A DNA stretch of 64,000 nt, from assembly GCA_963716005.1 (NCBI GenBank), contig OY970285.1, positions 620,001 to 684,000 of the forward strand, written 5' to 3'. Below are positions 12,055 to 22,964 of the stretch, one piece after another (position 1 is the first letter of the stretch; every line of letters starts with the position of its first letter). The position numbers were made by a program, and so were the translations under genes. The notes beneath the pieces were generated by a model. It did no database searches and was not told the origin of the DNA. It worked only from the letters and a program-made list of their open reading frames with translations. Origin of the DNA: CAVRUF01 sp963716005 (GTDB taxonomy: Bacteria; Actinomycetota; Thermoleophilia; Gaiellales; Gaiellaceae).

Positions 12055-13073
12055 AGGCGATGGTCATGGCGGCGGGACTCGGCACGCGGCTGCGTCCGCT
12101 GACCGATTTCCTCCCGAAGCCGATGATGCCCGTCGCCAACCGGCCGGTTCTCCACCACCTGCTGAACCTGCTCCATCGCCACGACGTGACGCAGGTCGCG
12201 ATCAACCTCCACGCGGCGCCGGAGATGCTCAAGAGCTACTTCGGCGACGGCTCGAGCCTGGGGATGGAGATCAACTGGTCGCATGAGCCGGAGCTCCTCG
12301 GCACCGCCGGCGGCACGAAGAAGCTGGGCGATTACTGGGGCGGCGAGACGATCCTCGTCACGTCCGGCGACGGCCTGCACGACATCGACGTCACTGCGCT
12401 GCTCGGCCACCACCGTCGCACGGGCGGCCTCGCGACGCTGGCCGTGAAGCCGGTGTCGGATCCGTCGCTCTACGGCGTCCTCATTCTCGACCGCGATACT
12501 CGGGTGCGCGGCTTCCAGGAGAAGCCGACCCGCGACGAGGCGCGTTCCGACCTCGCGAACTGCGGTGTCTACGTGATCGAGCCGGAGCTCCTCGAGCGCA
12601 TCCCGGAGGGCAAGCCGGTGGACTTCGGCCAGGACATCTGGCCCCAGCTCGTCGCCGCCGGCGAGCCGATCTACGCGTACACGACGATGGCGTACTGGAA
12701 CGACGTGGGCGATCTCGACGCGCTGCGCAACGGAATCCTCGATGCGGTGCTCGGGAACGTGCGGGTCGAGGTCGCGGGCGAGGAGATCTCCCCGGGCATC
12801 TGGGCCGAGGACGGGTGCCGGATCAGCGCCGACGCGCAGGTCGACGGGCCGATCGTCTTCGGGCGCAACGTGATCGTCGACGACGGCGCCCAGATCCGCG
12901 GGCCGGCCGTGATCGGGGCGGACTGCATCGTCGGGCGCGAGGCCGCCATCCGGCGCGCCGCGCTCCTCCCGGGCTCGATCATCCCGGACGAGGGGCTGGC
13001 GGTCGCCGGAATCTTCGGGGACGCCTCGAAGCTCGCGGACTCGATCCTGCGCTACCCGGCCAGTCGCGCCTGA
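12051..13073 (+). CDS. NDP-sugar pyrophosphorylase with left-handed beta-helix domain
   Basis: This 340-residue protein joins an N-terminal nucleotidyltransferase (about 1-235) to a C-terminal hexapeptide-repeat region (about 245-335). The signature MAAGLGTRLRPLTDFLPKPM is present, and TSGDGLHDID carries the metal Asp. The hexapeptide part reads as repeats of the [I/V]G-type, for example GPAVIGADCIVGREA. This arrangement is usual for mannose-1-phosphate guanylyltransferase and glucose-1-phosphate enzymes in Actinomycetota. The ATG overlaps the mtnA stop (ATGA). Substrate is not resolved; GDP-mannose is a reasonable guess given the nearby cupin isomerase. Confidence 0.88.
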   Translation: MKAMVMAAGLGTRLRPLTDFLPKPMMPVANRPVLHHLLNLLHRHDVTQVAINLHAAPEMLKSYFGDGSSLGMEINWSHEPELLGTAGGTKKLGDYWGGETILVTSGDGLHDIDVTALLGHHRRTGGLATLAVKPVSDPSLYGVLILDRDTRVRGFQEKPTRDEARSDLANCGVYVIEPELLERIPEGKPVDFGQDIWPQLVAAGEPIYAYTTMAYWNDVGDLDALRNGILDAVLGNVRVEVAGEEISPGIWAEDGCRISADAQVDGPIVFGRNVIVDDGAQIRGPAVIGADCIVGREAAIRRAALLPGSIIPDEGLAVAGIFGDASKLADSILRYPASRA

Positions 13074-13243
13074 CCGACGGCCGGTGCGGGCTCCGGGCGC
13101 GCGTCGCGATTCCTGTCCGGACCGTGTTAGGGTGCGGCGTCTCCGCAGTGAACTGGCCTCTCTCGGCGGAGTGCAGGGGAGAGGCGCGCGAACCGGTTGA
13201 CGCCCACCTGCGGCCGGGCGCTGGCGAGAGAAAGGTGAAATCG

Positions 13244-15361
13244 ATGCGCACTTCACGCATTGCCCCGGCCCAACGACGCTCGGTAACGGTTGTTGCGCTC
13301 CTAGCGCTGGTCGTCGCGGCCGCGCTCAGCGCGGGCCCCGCGGTCGCACAAGGGCCGCCCGACGCGGTGAACCATCCGCTGCTCCAGCCGCTCGACGCAC
13401 AGGCGTGGGTCGACCAGGCCGAGCTGACCTGGGACGCCTACAAGCCCATCCGGCCGGACTCGTGGAAGTCGGCGGCGACGAGTCAGGGAAGCCAGAACCA
13501 GTACAAGACGGCGATCATCCTCGTCGACTACTCCGACCAGCCCTTCCTCATCACGCAGGCGCCGGGCACGCATCCGTTCGGCAACCCGCAGCCGGGCTGG
13601 ACGCCGGTCCCGCAGGACCAGGTCGCGGACTGGATGAACGACTATTACGCCGTCCCGAACGAGTTCAACGGCGGCCAGACGCTGCACGCGTACTGGATGG
13701 AGGACTCCGCCGGCAAGATCGGCGTGGACGTGACCGTCTTCGGCCCGTACCGGATGCCGGGCAAGCAGTTCGAGTACGGCATCGCGTCTGACTTCAACAA
13801 CCCGGTCAACCAGTACTGCCCGCAGGGCCACACGTGCAACCGGAACATCCGCACGGACGGCGGGAACGCCTGGCGTGCGGCGATCGGCTGCGCCTCGGGT
13901 CTCTGTGGCTACGACAACGCCTTCTACGTGACGGCTGGCCACGACGAGTCGTCGACGTGGCAGGAGTTCGGCGAGATGCTGTGGACCGACCGTGAACAGG
14001 TTCCGGCGCAGTTCGGGCCTCCCGGCGCCACCGAGGGGCCGGTGCTGAACAACCTGGGCCAGCCGATGACCAACTGGGCCACGACGCGCTACGTCCCGTG
14101 GACGTCCTGGCGCGCCGCGGCGAACCACTGGCCGAACGCGGGCGGCGGAAGCTCGACGCAGGCCGAGAGCTCCGGGCAGAGCGTGTTCGCCCATGAGTTC
14201 AGCCACCTGCGCGGGCTGCCGGACAACTACAACAACCCGTTCGCCGACAACGAGCGGAACTTCACCGGCTACTGGGAGATGATGAGCCGCGGGACGTTCA
14301 ACGGCCCCGGCGGCACCCACAACCGGTGGCAGGTCCCGAATGCGGGCGGCTCCGGTCTCGGACCGCATCACATGCTCCACTTCAAGAACCAGCTGGGGGT
14401 GCTGGCCGCGTCCGACCAGGTCATCCTCGATCGGAACACGCTCCAGGATCAGGGCATCGCGGTCGTCACCGTCAAGGAGCGCGAGGCGATCCCGAACGGC
14501 GACCTCGTCGGGCTCACGGTGGACTTCAACGCCGCGGGCGAGGGCGGCGACCTCGCCGGCACGTGCGCGAACCAGGGCTACGTCGCGCCCTTCTTCTATT
14601 GCCCGAACCGGACCGGGTCGGCCTACTCCGCGTACCGGCTCGAGGTCGTGAACCGCATCGGCAACGACTCGTTCGCGCCCGGCCACGGGGTGCTCCTCTC
14701 GAAGAGCCGCGGCTCGGGTACGCCGCGCGTCTGGGCGATCGACGCGCATCCGGAGGACATCGGGATGGTCGACTTCTACCGGCCGGACGGTACGCCGGTG
14801 GCGGTCGTCCGCGGCGATCCGCGTCAGCTCAACGACGCGACGTTCCACGCCGGGACGAACTCCGGCAGCCAGTACGAGTACGTGGACACGTTCAACAGCC
14901 TCCACTTCTACGTCATCGCGAAGCACACCGATGCGAACGGCGTGATCTCGTACGACATCGGCGTCCGCCGGACGCTCGGCGCGGGCCCGTTCGTCCGCGG
15001 CGTCGCGCTTGGGCAGGCGACGAAAAAGGGCCAGCGGCCGGCCTGGCTCGCCACGTGCAGCTTCCCGCTCACGAACACGGGCACGGCGGGCACGGGCATC
15101 TTCGACTCGGACATCTACCGCGTCTCGGCAACGTCGTCGAGCAGCGACTGGAAGGTCACGCTCCCGAACGCCCTCGCCGGGGCGAAGGCGGGTCAGACGG
15201 TGCAGGTGCCGGTGCACGTCCTTCGGAGCAAGGACGACAACGGCGGCGGCGCCACGAAGACCACCGTGCGACTGACCGCGACCTCCGAGGCCGATCCCTC
15301 GAAGACCGCGACGCAGACGTGCGCCGTGGCCGTCAAAGACACGACCCCTGCTGGGGGCTAG
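13244..15361 (+). CDS. Secreted M6-family (immune inhibitor A-like) metalloprotease
   Basis: The 705-residue protein starts with a Sec signal peptide (SVTVVALLALVVAAALSAGPAVAQG, cleavage near residue 36). The zinc site HEFSHLRGLPD at residues 317-327 matches HExxHxxGxxD of M6 peptidases, with both zinc histidines and the third-ligand Asp. Cysteine pairs in the mature part suggest disulfides outside the cell. The last 120 residues resemble a beta-sandwich domain. An AAAGGTGA ribosome-binding site precedes the ATG, and a -10-like TAGGGT lies at 13128-13133 in the 170-base leader. It may degrade proteins for nutrition; the substrate is unknown. Confidence 0.88.
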   Translation: MRTSRIAPAQRRSVTVVALLALVVAAALSAGPAVAQGPPDAVNHPLLQPLDAQAWVDQAELTWDAYKPIRPDSWKSAATSQGSQNQYKTAIILVDYSDQPFLITQAPGTHPFGNPQPGWTPVPQDQVADWMNDYYAVPNEFNGGQTLHAYWMEDSAGKIGVDVTVFGPYRMPGKQFEYGIASDFNNPVNQYCPQGHTCNRNIRTDGGNAWRAAIGCASGLCGYDNAFYVTAGHDESSTWQEFGEMLWTDREQVPAQFGPPGATEGPVLNNLGQPMTNWATTRYVPWTSWRAAANHWPNAGGGSSTQAESSGQSVFAHEFSHLRGLPDNYNNPFADNERNFTGYWEMMSRGTFNGPGGTHNRWQVPNAGGSGLGPHHMLHFKNQLGVLAASDQVILDRNTLQDQGIAVVTVKEREAIPNGDLVGLTVDFNAAGEGGDLAGTCANQGYVAPFFYCPNRTGSAYSAYRLEVVNRIGNDSFAPGHGVLLSKSRGSGTPRVWAIDAHPEDIGMVDFYRPDGTPVAVVRGDPRQLNDATFHAGTNSGSQYEYVDTFNSLHFYVIAKHTDANGVISYDIGVRRTLGAGPFVRGVALGQATKKGQRPAWLATCSFPLTNTGTAGTGIFDSDIYRVSATSSSSDWKVTLPNALAGAKAGQTVQVPVHVLRSKDDNGGGATKTTVRLTATSEADPSKTATQTCAVAVKDTTPAGG

Positions 15362-15365
15362 CACC

Positions 15366-15932
15366 ATCACGAGACGATCCGCGAGGGCGGCGGCTACGGC
15401 CGCCGCCCTCGCTCTCGTCCTGGTCTTCGCCGGCTGCGGCGGAAACGACCGCGTCGCCGGCGGAGCGAACGACCTGCCTGGGCCGGTTCCGGAGGGCGTC
15501 CGCTTCGCCGAGCCTCCGGCGGACGCGATCGACGCTCACGACTTCACGGCGACGCTCATGGACGGCACCTCGGTCAAGGCGAGCGAGCTTTGGGACGATC
15601 GTCCGGTCGTCCTCGTCTTCACCGCGAGCTGGTGCGAGGCGTGCAGGGAGGTACATCGCGCTGCGGCGAAGGCGGTCGCCGGGCGCGAAGGGGTCGCGCT
15701 CCTCGGGCTCGTTCCGAGCGATGACGCGGATGGCGCCCGCGAGTACGCGCACGACCTCGACCTCGGCGAGCCCCTTGCGTCCGCCGACGACAAGGTCTGG
15801 CTCGGCTACGCGGCGCGCGAGCCGCCGGTCGTCGTGCTCGTCGGGCCCGGTGGAAAGGTGCTGCGCGGCTGGCCGGGCGGGGTGGAGGAGACCGTCCTGG
15901 CGCGGGAGCTCGACGCCCTGGTCGAGCGATGA
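15366..15932 (+). CDS. Thioredoxin-fold lipoprotein (TlpA/SCO-like), start codon uncertain
   Basis: From ATC 15366 the frame gives a lipoprotein signal (TRRSARAAATAAALALVLVF, then the lipobox FAGC) followed by a thioredoxin-like domain. That domain has VVLVFTASWCEACREVH, with a CxxC pair at about residues 88-91 and a later cis-Pro-type EPPVVVLVGPGGKV. No ATG, GTG or TTG precedes the signal peptide in frame. The first ATG, 15558, would remove it and the lipobox. GGGGG at 15353-15357 lies 8 nt before the ATC, as a ribosome-binding site should. It probably acts as an extracytoplasmic thiol-disulfide protein, adjacent to the secreted disulfide-containing protease. Confidence 0.7.
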   Translation: MTRRSARAAATAAALALVLVFAGCGGNDRVAGGANDLPGPVPEGVRFAEPPADAIDAHDFTATLMDGTSVKASELWDDRPVVLVFTASWCEACREVHRAAAKAVAGREGVALLGLVPSDDADGAREYAHDLDLGEPLASADDKVWLGYAAREPPVVVLVGPGGKVLRGWPGGVEETVLARELDALVER

Positions 15933-16348
15933 GAGCGCTCGCGGCCGCGCTCGCCGTCCTGGCCCTTGCCGGCTGCGGGGACTCGGGCGAACGGCCTGAT
16001 CTGCGGATCACGCTCGTCGTGGAGGACGAGAACATCCGCGTCGAGGGAACCGAATGCGCCGGCGCGCGGCCGTTCCAGTACGTGCATGCCCAGGCCCGGT
16101 ACACCCTTACGGACGGCGACGGGAAGCTGCTCAAGGAGGACGTTCTGCCGGCCGGGCACGCGGTGGACTCCGACCCGAGCATCGACTGGGGCGTCGAGCG
16201 GATCCCGACGTTCTGCGTGTTCGATCTCGAGCTGGACGACGTTCCGCAGCGCGCGGCCTACGCGCTCAAACTCGCGGAGGGAAGCCCGCTCCCGTTCGAC
16301 GCGTCCTTCGTCGACGGCGGTGAGCCTGTCCGGCTGACCCTGGGCTGA
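15929..16348 (+). CDS. Hypothetical lipoprotein
   Basis: This 139-residue protein begins MRALAAALAVLALAGCGDSG, a textbook lipoprotein signal with lipobox LAGC. The mature part is acidic with a beta-rich pattern and two further cysteines (TECAGA and TFCVFD). I do not recognise a family. The ATG overlaps the stop of the thioredoxin-fold gene (ATGA), so the two lipoproteins are co-translated and may act together on the outer face of the membrane. Confidence 0.75.
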   Translation: MRALAAALAVLALAGCGDSGERPDLRITLVVEDENIRVEGTECAGARPFQYVHAQARYTLTDGDGKLLKEDVLPAGHAVDSDPSIDWGVERIPTFCVFDLELDDVPQRAAYALKLAEGSPLPFDASFVDGGEPVRLTLG

Positions 16349-16389
16349 GTCGGCACGAAGGGGACACGAATCCGTGCGCCTCTCACACC

Positions 16390-16395
16390 TAGGCT
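16390..16395 (+). promoter_or_regulatory. Putative leaderless -10 element for comF
   Basis: TAGGCT ends 7 nt before the comF ATG. The same hexamer is used at other starts in the window. The GGGGGA between is too close to the ATG to serve as a normal ribosome-binding site. Confidence 0.4.
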
Positions 16396-16402
16396 CGGGG
16401 GA

Positions 16403-17074
16403 ATGCTCAAAGCGCTCGACCTGCTCCTGCCGGTTCGCTGCGTGCACTGCGGTCGTGGGGAGCGGCTGCTCTGCGCCGCGTGCCGGGCGTCCATCCGGAT
16501 GCTCGACCGGCCGCTCTGCGCCCGCTGCGGAACTCCGACCGCGTGGCCCGTGGAGCGATGTGCCGAGTGCTCGGGACGGCGACTGCCGTTTCGAACGGCC
16601 CGCGCCGCAGTGGCGTACGAGGGGCCGGCGCGCATGCTCGTTGCCGGCTGGAAGGAGCGCGGGCTGCGGGCCGTCGCAGTTGAAGCGGCCGGGCTCGTGG
16701 CGGCGGTGGTGCCTCGACCCCGCGCGGACGCGATCGCGTTCGTCCCCGGCGACCGCGAGCGCACGCTCTGGCGCGGCCACACGACGGCGGAGCAACTCGC
16801 GCGCGTGCTCGGCGAGCTTTGGGGCCTCGAGGTCGTAGCGGCGCTCGAGCGCTCGGGCCGCGCGCCGCGCCAGCGTGGGCTGTCGCGAACCGACCGGCGG
16901 GCGAACGTCCGCGGCTCGTTCCGCTGCGTGCGTGCGCCGCCGAAAACGGTCGTGCTCGTCGACGACGTCTACACGACCGGGGCGACCGTGTCCGCGGCCG
17001 CGACGGAGCTCAAGCGCGCGGGCGCGAGGACGGTCGACGTGGTCACTTTCGCAAGGACGATCCGAGGGAGGTGA
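16403..17074 (+). CDS. comF: ComF family phosphoribosyltransferase-like protein
   Basis: ComF proteins combine an N-terminal zinc-binding segment with a PRTase fold and are linked to natural DNA uptake or single-strand DNA handling. This 223-residue protein has cysteine pairs CVHCG, CAAC, CARCG and CAEC in the first 65 residues and the PRPP loop VVLVDDVYTTGAT near residue 185. No other competence genes lie in the window. It ends immediately before hpf, as is common in bacteria (comF-hpf-secA order), which supports both assignments. Confidence 0.9.
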   Translation: MLKALDLLLPVRCVHCGRGERLLCAACRASIRMLDRPLCARCGTPTAWPVERCAECSGRRLPFRTARAAVAYEGPARMLVAGWKERGLRAVAVEAAGLVAAVVPRPRADAIAFVPGDRERTLWRGHTTAEQLARVLGELWGLEVVAALERSGRAPRQRGLSRTDRRANVRGSFRCVRAPPKTVVLVDDVYTTGATVSAAATELKRAGARTVDVVTFARTIRGR

Positions 17075-17133
17075 CAGCCGACGGGTATCGGGTACGCTCA
17101 CAGGCACCGGCGCACTTCGACGAGGAGGGGTTC

Positions 17134-17691
17134 GTGAATCTCCAGATCAAGGCAAAGCACGTCGATTTGAGCGAAGACCTCAAGGAGTACGCGTCGCGGA
17201 AGCTCGAGAAGATCGAGCGCCACCTGAACGACAACGAGCTGCGCGTCGAGCTCGAGCTCGAGGAGGAGCAGAACCCGGCCATCCCCACGCCGCAGCGCGC
17301 CGAGGCGACGGTCTGGGCGAACGGGAGCATCCTCCGCGCCCACGAGAACTCCGAGGACATGAAGGCGTCCATCGATCTCCTCGTCGACAAGCTGGAGCGG
17401 CAGGCGAAGCGGCTGCACGACAAGCGTCTCCGCAAGCCCACGCATGCGCACTCAGCGACCAACGACGCCGATCCGGCGCTGTACGAGCCGGAGCCCGAGG
17501 AGGTGCAGTCCTTGATCGTCAAGACGAAGCAGTTCGCACTGAAACCCATGAGCTCCGAGGAAGCGATCCTCCAGCTCGAGCTGCTGGGACATTCGTTCTT
17601 CGTTTTCCGCAACGCGGAGACGCTCGAGGTCAACGTCCTCTACCGGCGGCGTGACGGCAAGTACGGCCTGATCGAGCCGCAACTCCTCTGA
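17134..17691 (+). CDS. hpf: Ribosome hibernation promoting factor, long form
   Basis: This 185-residue protein is the long HPF that pairs 70S ribosomes into inactive 100S dimers in stationary phase. The N-terminal S30AE domain (about 1-100) opens NLQIKAKHVDLSEDLKEYASRKL. The C-terminal dimerisation domain (about 125-185) has IVKTKQFALKPMSSEEAILQLELLGHSFFVF. GTG 17134 is chosen because AGGAGGGG lies just upstream; the in-frame GTG at 17071 would overlap comF and has no room for a ribosome-binding site. A -10-like TACGCT lies near 17092. It sits upstream of secA as in many bacteria. Confidence 0.94.
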   Translation: MNLQIKAKHVDLSEDLKEYASRKLEKIERHLNDNELRVELELEEEQNPAIPTPQRAEATVWANGSILRAHENSEDMKASIDLLVDKLERQAKRLHDKRLRKPTHAHSATNDADPALYEPEPEEVQSLIVKTKQFALKPMSSEEAILQLELLGHSFFVFRNAETLEVNVLYRRRDGKYGLIEPQLL

Positions 17692-18239
17692 GCGAGCCTC
17701 CCCGCGATCTCCTCACGTTTCGCCTGATCCCGACGGGCGTCACGGGCATCCCGCGTTTGCGCGAATGGGACGGCTTCGCGGTCGTCGAGCTGCCCGAGCT
17801 TCCCGCCGAGTTGGGCGAGTTCGAGCTGCTCGTGCCCTCCGACAGCCCGCCGGCGTTCCAGGGCGCCGCCGCGATCTCGGACGACGCGATCGAGCGGATC
17901 GTCAAAGCGCTCGACTCGCAGGTCGACCGTCCGTACGAGGCGCACGCCGTCCGCCAGGACGCCGGGCACTTCGCCGTGGGCGCTCGCCGGCAGCCCGAAG
18001 GGGACGAGATCGACCTCCCTGACGACCTCACCGCGACCCAGCTCCAGGTCGTCCGCACGCCCGAGGGCGAGTTCGAGACGAGTGCCGACGGCGAGCCGGT
18101 CGACGCCGCCGACGAGGAACGCTACGAGCCCGCGTTCGCGATGCTCGAGCGCCGCGGACGAGCGCGATTCGAGTCCTTCGTCGCGCGTGCCGATAGAGCC
18201 GAAGGCGGCCGCTGGCGCGTCACGGTAGACCCGCTCTGA
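17688..18239 (+). CDS. Hypothetical acidic protein, possible CTG start
   Basis: I do not recognise this protein. It is acidic, lacks membrane segments, and has a beta/alpha pattern with segments such as AAISDDAIERIVKALDSQVDRPYEAHAVRQD. The first canonical start is TTG 17757 (160 residues). However the frame stays open and protein-like (SEPPRDLLTFRLIPTGVTGIPRL) back to CTG 17688, which overlaps the hpf TGA as CTGA. That arrangement mimics the ATGA overlaps used elsewhere, so I give the longer form (183 residues). It lies between hpf and secA and is probably co-transcribed with hpf. Confidence 0.6.
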   Translation: MSEPPRDLLTFRLIPTGVTGIPRLREWDGFAVVELPELPAELGEFELLVPSDSPPAFQGAAAISDDAIERIVKALDSQVDRPYEAHAVRQDAGHFAVGARRQPEGDEIDLPDDLTATQLQVVRTPEGEFETSADGEPVDAADEERYEPAFAMLERRGRARFESFVARADRAEGGRWRVTVDPL

Positions 18240-18258
18240 CCGGTACCCTTGAAGCCAA

Positions 18259-20910
<2,652 letters not shown>

Positions 20911-20917
20911 CGCGTCC

Positions 20918-21544
20918 GTGGAGTTCCCCGCCTTCGTCCTAGCGCAGCTGCCACCGGCGCCTTCGCGCGTGCTCGAGGTGGGCTGCGGCGATGGAACGCT
21001 TGCGCTCGAGCTGGCCGAGGCGGGCTACGACGTGCTCGCGATCGATCCCATCGCTCCCGAAGGCGAGATCTTCCGGCGGACCACGCTGGAGGAGTTCGAC
21101 GATCCGGGCCCGTTCGCGGCGGTTGTCGCATCGCGCTCGCTGCACCACGTCCACGACCTCGACGCGGGGCTCGACCGGATCGTCGCCCTGCTCGAGCCGG
21201 GTGGTCTCCTGCTCGTGGACGAGTTCGCGCCCGACCGGCTCGACGGAGACACGATCGACTGGTGGTACGGGCAGCGGCGCGCAGTCGCGGCCGCGCGCGG
21301 CAAGGGAGCGCCGGCATCGCTCGAGGTCTTCCGCGAGGAGCAGGCCCGCCAGCACGACGAGCATCACGGCTACGACGCGATGCGCCCGGCGCTCGACGCG
21401 CGCTTCGACGAGCGCTCGTTCTCGTGGGAGCCCTATCTCTACCGCGAGCTCGGCGGCGTCTCCACGCGCGCCCTGGAGGAGACCCTGATCAAGACGGGCG
21501 CGATCCAGGCGACCGGCTATCGCTACGCAGGCGTCCGCGGCTAG
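20918..21544 (+). CDS. Class I SAM-dependent methyltransferase
   Basis: This 208-residue protein has the Rossmann SAM-binding motif RVLEVGCGDGTLALELAEAGYDV near residue 17 and the acidic second strand AIDPIAPEGE. Motif IV is VVASRSLHHVHDL and motif VI is EPGGLLLVDEFAPDRL. It belongs to the Methyltransf_11/12 group; the substrate cannot be told. The GTG start lies 7 nt after the secA stop. Its TAG shares the palindrome CTAG with the stop of the DUF167 gene on the other strand. Confidence 0.82.
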   Translation: MEFPAFVLAQLPPAPSRVLEVGCGDGTLALELAEAGYDVLAIDPIAPEGEIFRRTTLEEFDDPGPFAAVVASRSLHHVHDLDAGLDRIVALLEPGGLLLVDEFAPDRLDGDTIDWWYGQRRAVAAARGKGAPASLEVFREEQARQHDEHHGYDAMRPALDARFDERSFSWEPYLYRELGGVSTRALEETLIKTGAIQATGYRYAGVRG

Positions 21545-21813
21545 AGCGCAGCCAGCCGCCGGTCGATCTCGGCGGTGTCCAGCCCCTCGGCCTCGACGAT
21601 CTTCCGCTTCGAGCTCGTCCCGGAGACGACGGACACGGGTACGCCGAGCAGGCCGCTGAGCAACGCCTCGACGCCGTCGTTCGCACGTCCCTTCTCCGGC
21701 GCGGCCGCGACGCGCACCTTCCACGCGTCGCCGTGGCGCCCGACCAGCTCGGTCGTCCGCGCCCCGGGCGACACCAAGACGGTTATCCGGCCCACCTCCG
21801 GCGAAGCTACCAT
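21541..21813 (-). CDS. DUF167/YggU family protein
   Basis: This 90-residue protein matches the small YggU/DUF167 fold: ITVLVSPGARTTELVGRHGDAWKVRVAAAPEKGRAND contains the SPGA/APPEKGxAN-type signature, and GVPVSVVSGTSSKRKIV follows. The function of the family is not established. The start is set at ATG 21813 because longer forms would run into prfB. Its start lies 8 bp from the prfB ATG on the opposite strand, so their promoters must overlap. It ends tail to tail with the methyltransferase at CTAG. Confidence 0.85.
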   Translation of the reverse strand: MVASPEVGRITVLVSPGARTTELVGRHGDAWKVRVAAAPEKGRANDGVEALLSGLLGVPVSVVSGTSSKRKIVEAEGLDTAEIDRRLAAL

Positions 21814-21821
21814 CCCACGCG

Positions 21822-22929
21822 ATGGCAGACCGCGCAGCACTGGAGAAGGAACTTCAGGACATCGGGACCCAGCTCGCCTGGGTCCGTGATTACCTTTGAC
21901 CCGGACGGCCTGCGGACGCGCGTAGACGAACTGGAGCGCGAGCTCGGCGCTCCTGGGTTCTGGGACGACCAGCAGCACGCCGCGAAGGTGTCGGCCGAGC
22001 ACGCGCGCCTCAACCGCCGGCTCGAGCGCTACGAGGCGCTCCAGCGCGAGTCGAACGACCTGAACGAGCTGCTCGAGCTCTCATCCGACGACGGTGAGCT
22101 GGACGAGGTCGCCCAGTCGGTCGAGACGCTCCGCGACCAGCTGAAGACGGTCGAGCGCGACGCGCTCTTCAACGGCGAGTACGACGGCGGCGACGCGGTC
22201 GTCTCGATCCAGGCGGGCGCGGGCGGAACCGACGCGCAGGACTGGGCCGAGATCCTCCTGCGCATGTACTCACGGTGGGCCGCCGACCGCAGCCTGAAGG
22301 TCGAGATCCTCGAAGCGTCCGAGGGCGAGGAGGCCGGGCTGAAGTCCACGACCTTCACCGTCCAGGGCGAGAACGCGTACGGGACGCTCAAGGCAGAACG
22401 CGGCGTGCACCGGCTCGTGCGGCTGTCGCCGTTCGACTCCGCCCACCGCCGGCACACGAGCTTCGCGCAGGTGATCGTCAGCCCGCTCGTCGACGACGAC
22501 GCCGAGGTGGACATCGACGAGGGCGATCTCCGCATCGACACGTACCGCGCGAGCGGCGCCGGCGGCCAGCACGTGAACAAGACGGACTCGGCCGTCAGGA
22601 TCACGCACATCCCGACCGGAATCGTCGTCCAGTGCCAGAACGAGCGCTCGCAGCTCTCGAACCGCCAGACGGCGATGCGCATCCTGAAGAGCCGCCTCGC
22701 CGAGCACGACCTGGAGCTCCGGGAGGCCGAGCTGCGCAAGGAGCGGGGCGAGGTCGCGAACACGGACTTCGGGAGCCAGATTCGCAGCTACGTCCTCCAG
22801 CCGTACCAGATGGTGAAGGATCACAGGACGGGCGTCGAAGAAGGAAACGCACAGTCCGTCCTCGACGGGAACCTCGACGAGTTCATCCACCAGTACCTGC
22901 TCGCAAAGGCGGCCGGAACGGTCGGTTAG
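21822..22929 (+). CDS. prfB: Peptide chain release factor 2, with programmed +1 frameshift
   Basis: RF2 ends translation at UGA and UAA. The gene is read in two frames: codons 1-25 from ATG 21822 (MADRAALEKELQDIGTQLAW, then VRDYL) end at an in-frame TGA at 21897-21899. A +1 slip on CTT lets reading resume at GAC 21898 and continue to 22929, giving 368 residues. The slip sequence is CTTTGAC, as in most bacteria, so low RF2 raises its own synthesis. The RF2 discriminator tripeptide SPF (RLSPFDSAHR) and the catalytic GGQ (GAGGQHVNKTDSAV) are both present. TACCAT ends 8 nt before the ATG. Confidence 0.96.
21894..21900 (+). promoter_or_regulatory. prfB programmed +1 frameshift site (CTTTGAC)
   Basis: CTT TGA C sits exactly where the RF2 reading frame must shift by +1. 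The upstream frame closes at this TGA and the downstream frame opens with DPDGLRTRVDELE. The usual stimulatory Shine-Dalgarno-like element is weak here (GGGTCCGTGATTAC). Confidence 0.95.
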
Positions 22930-22964
22930 ACCGGGAGGTCCGCTGAACCCTCAGCTAGACTCAG

